A stretch of 64,000 bases of DNA from Weeksellaceae bacterium (GTDB lineage: Bacteria > Bacteroidota > Bacteroidia > Flavobacteriales > Weeksellaceae). The translations under genes were made by a program, and so were the position numbers. Shown here piece by piece: positions 62,613 through 64,000 of the stretch. Within the stretch, counting starts at the first letter, position 1; the number at the start of each line of letters is the position of its first letter. The stretch is from contig JAIBEX010000020.1 in the NCBI GenBank assembly GCA_019459455.1, positions 248,001-312,000 on the forward strand, read 5' to 3'. The notes below the pieces were generated by a model. That model did not search any database. It saw only the letters and a program-made list of their open reading frames with translations, and had not been told where the DNA came from.

Positions 62613-63163
62613 ATGATTCAATACCTTTATATGCTGAACGATATTGTTTTAGGGAAGAAGTTTAGCATTCTTAAACAATTATGAAAGTACTCTTGTTAAT
62701 ATTATTAAAGCACAAAAAATCTACGTAAAAGAGGGTTCAGATTACACAAATGATTCACCACAAGTGTTGCAGATTATTTTTAATGAAATGAAGAAAAGTG
62801 GGAATGAGAAAGATTTTTATAGGATTGCTTAAGAAAATGAAGCAGACATCAACCAAAATTAGGCAGCGTTTTCGGTATTTTTTAAAATGTTCGGAAATAT
62901 ACTCTGAATTTTTGTGTGCAGGTGGTAATATCTTGGGATACGTAAAATGCTTTACAGGAGTTGGATAAGGTTCTAGTTCAGCTAAGAAAAATGGAAGACG
63001 ACGCTTGGGTTGAATTTCGGATCATAAAAACAAAATTACCGAAAAAGGAAGGACTTTCACCAGAAATGTCGCGATGATGGATTTAAAAATGCTGCGCAAT
63101 AAGCCCAATATCAGAATTCTTTATGACTATTTAGATTTAGGCGGCGGCATCGCCGCCGCCTAA
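62613..63163 (+). pseudogene. Decayed gene(s), including remains of a winged-helix regulator
   Basis: Open, protein-like pieces in different frames. 62653-62832 has 59 codons (AQKIYVKEGSDYTNDSPQVL, then QIIFNEMKKSGNEKDF) ending in TAA, with an ATG-led piece (62613, MIQYLYMLNDIVLGKK) in another frame before it. 62946-63077 reads NALQELDKVLVQLRKMEDDA then WVEF. 63014-63163 reads DHKNKITEKGRTFTRNVAMM then DLKMLRNKPNIRIL. Joined after WVEF, the last two pieces look like a winged-helix domain (L-K-E-D-WVEF ... KITEKGR). At least two frameshifts and stops make the locus non-functional. The rest of 62232-63172 holds only the padR promoter. Confidence 0.55.
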
Positions 63164-63167
63164 ATCT
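63133..63167. repeat. GC-rich perfect palindrome, 16-base arms
   Basis: AGATTTAGGCGGCGGC, loop ATC, then the exact reverse complement GCCGCCGCCTAAATCT. It lies 5 bases past the stop of the sugar dehydrogenase gene in AT-rich surroundings and could end that transcript, though no long T-run follows on the minus strand. Confidence 0.7.
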
Positions 63168-63172
63168 TACCA

Positions 63173-64000
63173 TCATTTCACCAATAATTTTTGGGAGTAG
63201 ATATTCATATTTTCCGAGTGTAGGGTAACGAAATAAATCCCCGGAATCAAACCGGAAATATCAACGCTGCCGTCATCTTTTATTATTGATTCCCAAACCA
63301 TGCGACCCTCTGCATTGGTAAAATTGGCCTTCAGATTTTTCTCGGTCAGTCCTTTTATAAAGATTTTTCCTGATGCCGGAATTGGATATATTCTGATGCC
63401 GTCCTGTACATGTTCCTGAGTTCCCAGCGTGGTTGTGGTAAGTTTATAGAGTTTTCCGTTGCTGATGGACGCTACGTAGAGTTCTTTCTGCGAATCCTGC
63501 CCGAAGGTTGAGAAATTGTTACCGGAGAATGCTGTAGTCCAGGTTATCGAATTATCAGGATTCATCATCCCAATCTGCGCAGAGCAATAATCTGCGAAAA
63601 AATATTTTCCTGCAAATGCCGGATACAGACTGCCGCGGTAAACATAGCCCCCGGTAATTGAACATTTTCCACCGGAGTGGTCATAGGTAGCCACAGGAAA
63701 GGTCATCGTAGACGCTGCTGCGCAACCTCCCGTATTGTACGCAGAGTTTCCTTCATAACACCGCCATCCATAATTGATGGCAACCTGGGAAATCGGCATC
63801 CGGTTGATTTCTTCGATCTGATTCTGTCCAACATCAGCGACCATCACATTCCCTGCAGTAAGGTCAAAAGAAAACTTCCACGCATTTCTGAGGCCATAGG
63901 ACCAAACTTCGTCGGCTCCGTCAATTCCGACAAAGGGGTTGCTGGGGGGGATGTTGTAGGGTCCCGTGGAATTGACATCGATCCTTAGCATTTTAGCCAG
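63173..64000 (-). CDS. PQQ-dependent sugar dehydrogenase-like protein with T9SS sorting domain, C-terminal part
   Basis: 275 residues are visible; the gene continues past the right edge (the frame remains open as LAK before the internal Met at 63991). It has the soluble glucose/sorbosone dehydrogenase beta-propeller blocks EVWSYGLRNAWKFSFD, VADVGQNQIEEINR, NYGWRCYEG and GGYVYRGSLYPAFAGKYFFADY. The last 75 residues are a T9SS type A sorting domain (IRIYPIPASGKIF...GIYFVTL). It should be secreted and oxidise sugars using a pyrroloquinoline quinone-type cofactor or a related ligand. The substrate cannot be inferred. Confidence 0.9.
   Translation of the reverse strand: MAKMLRIDVNSTGPYNIPPSNPFVGIDGADEVWSYGLRNAWKFSFDLTAGNVMVADVGQNQIEEINRMPISQVAINYGWRCYEGNSAYNTGGCAAASTMTFPVATYDHSGGKCSITGGYVYRGSLYPAFAGKYFFADYCSAQIGMMNPDNSITWTTAFSGNNFSTFGQDSQKELYVASISNGKLYKLTTTTLGTQEHVQDGIRIYPIPASGKIFIKGLTEKNLKANFTNAEGRMVWESIIKDDGSVDISGLIPGIYFVTLHSENMNIYSQKLLVK

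Noticed and set aside
1-64000. CRISPR arrays, rRNA genes, insertion sequences, prophage
   Set aside because: No regularly spaced repeats, rRNA-like segments, transposases or phage structural genes were seen on reading the window.

Overview
The window looks like the chromosome of a Bacteroidota species of the Flavobacteriia, most like the Chryseobacterium/Weeksellaceae group. Three proteins end in a type IX secretion (T9SS) sorting domain. Many genes are preceded by the Bacteroidota -7 element TAnnTTTG and few by a strong Shine-Dalgarno. The gene content also fits: batABCD aerotolerance cluster, DUF3494 ice-binding protein, fused OlsF-type aminolipid synthase, YfhO protein, DUF4834 and class I fructose-bisphosphatase. 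Genus assignment is inference. No rRNA, CRISPR array or intact transposase was seen; the one tRNA is tRNA-Phe(GAA).

Layout. 1-5.5 kb: minus-strand signalling operon (response regulator-kinase, large CHASE3/HAMP/GAF hybrid kinase with three receiver domains, single-domain regulator, and a CheR methyltransferase running off the left edge). 5.5-8.9 kb: AT-richer accessory stretch with an SDR oxidoreductase flanked by an imperfect direct repeat, two broken small genes, a DUF4242 protein and an unknown membrane-anchored protein. 9-14.4 kb: Gre-like factor, thyA, a serine hydrolase, a small unknown and an M1 aminopeptidase. 14.4-17.2 kb: a T9SS LamG/VCBS surface protein lying between the aminopeptidase and a decayed second copy of that gene's 3' end and terminator. 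17.2-29 kb: acetyltransferase-nitrilase fusion, divergent glutamate-carrier-family transporter, cbpA-cbpM, cystathionine-synthase-like enzyme, LolC-type permease divergent from namZ, small envelope proteins, a thioredoxin-fold protein and the ice-binding protein. 29-42 kb: tRNA-Phe, olsF-lysC, fbp, menC, two SDR-type enzymes, glnS, a TonB receptor and a lipoprotein. 42-49 kb: minus-strand run of DinB, RlmB, envelope proteins, YfhO and a glycosyltransferase. 49.5-57 kb: MoxR-DUF58-batABCD. 57-64 kb: marC, isochorismate synthase plus thioesterase (menaquinone), an acyltransferase behind a terminator-like hairpin, a padR-pspC pair, a decayed winged-helix gene, and a T9SS PQQ-type sugar dehydrogenase running off the right edge.

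How the parts work together: most genes concern envelope sensing and building (kinase cluster, Bat complex, PspC, LolC, lipid acyltransferases, T9SS cargo) or core metabolism (dTMP, aspartate family, gluconeogenesis, sulfur amino acids, menaquinone from menF, a hotdog thioesterase and a distant menC). The observations most worth a second look are a CheR gene wired to a hybrid kinase with no chemoreceptor in view; a carrier that has lost the family's sodium-site and carboxylate-binding residues; the duplicated aminopeptidase tail around a surface-protein gene; two microprotein frames broken at homopolymers just after the ATG; a terminator-like hairpin about 20 bases before an acyltransferase start; and several decayed genes.
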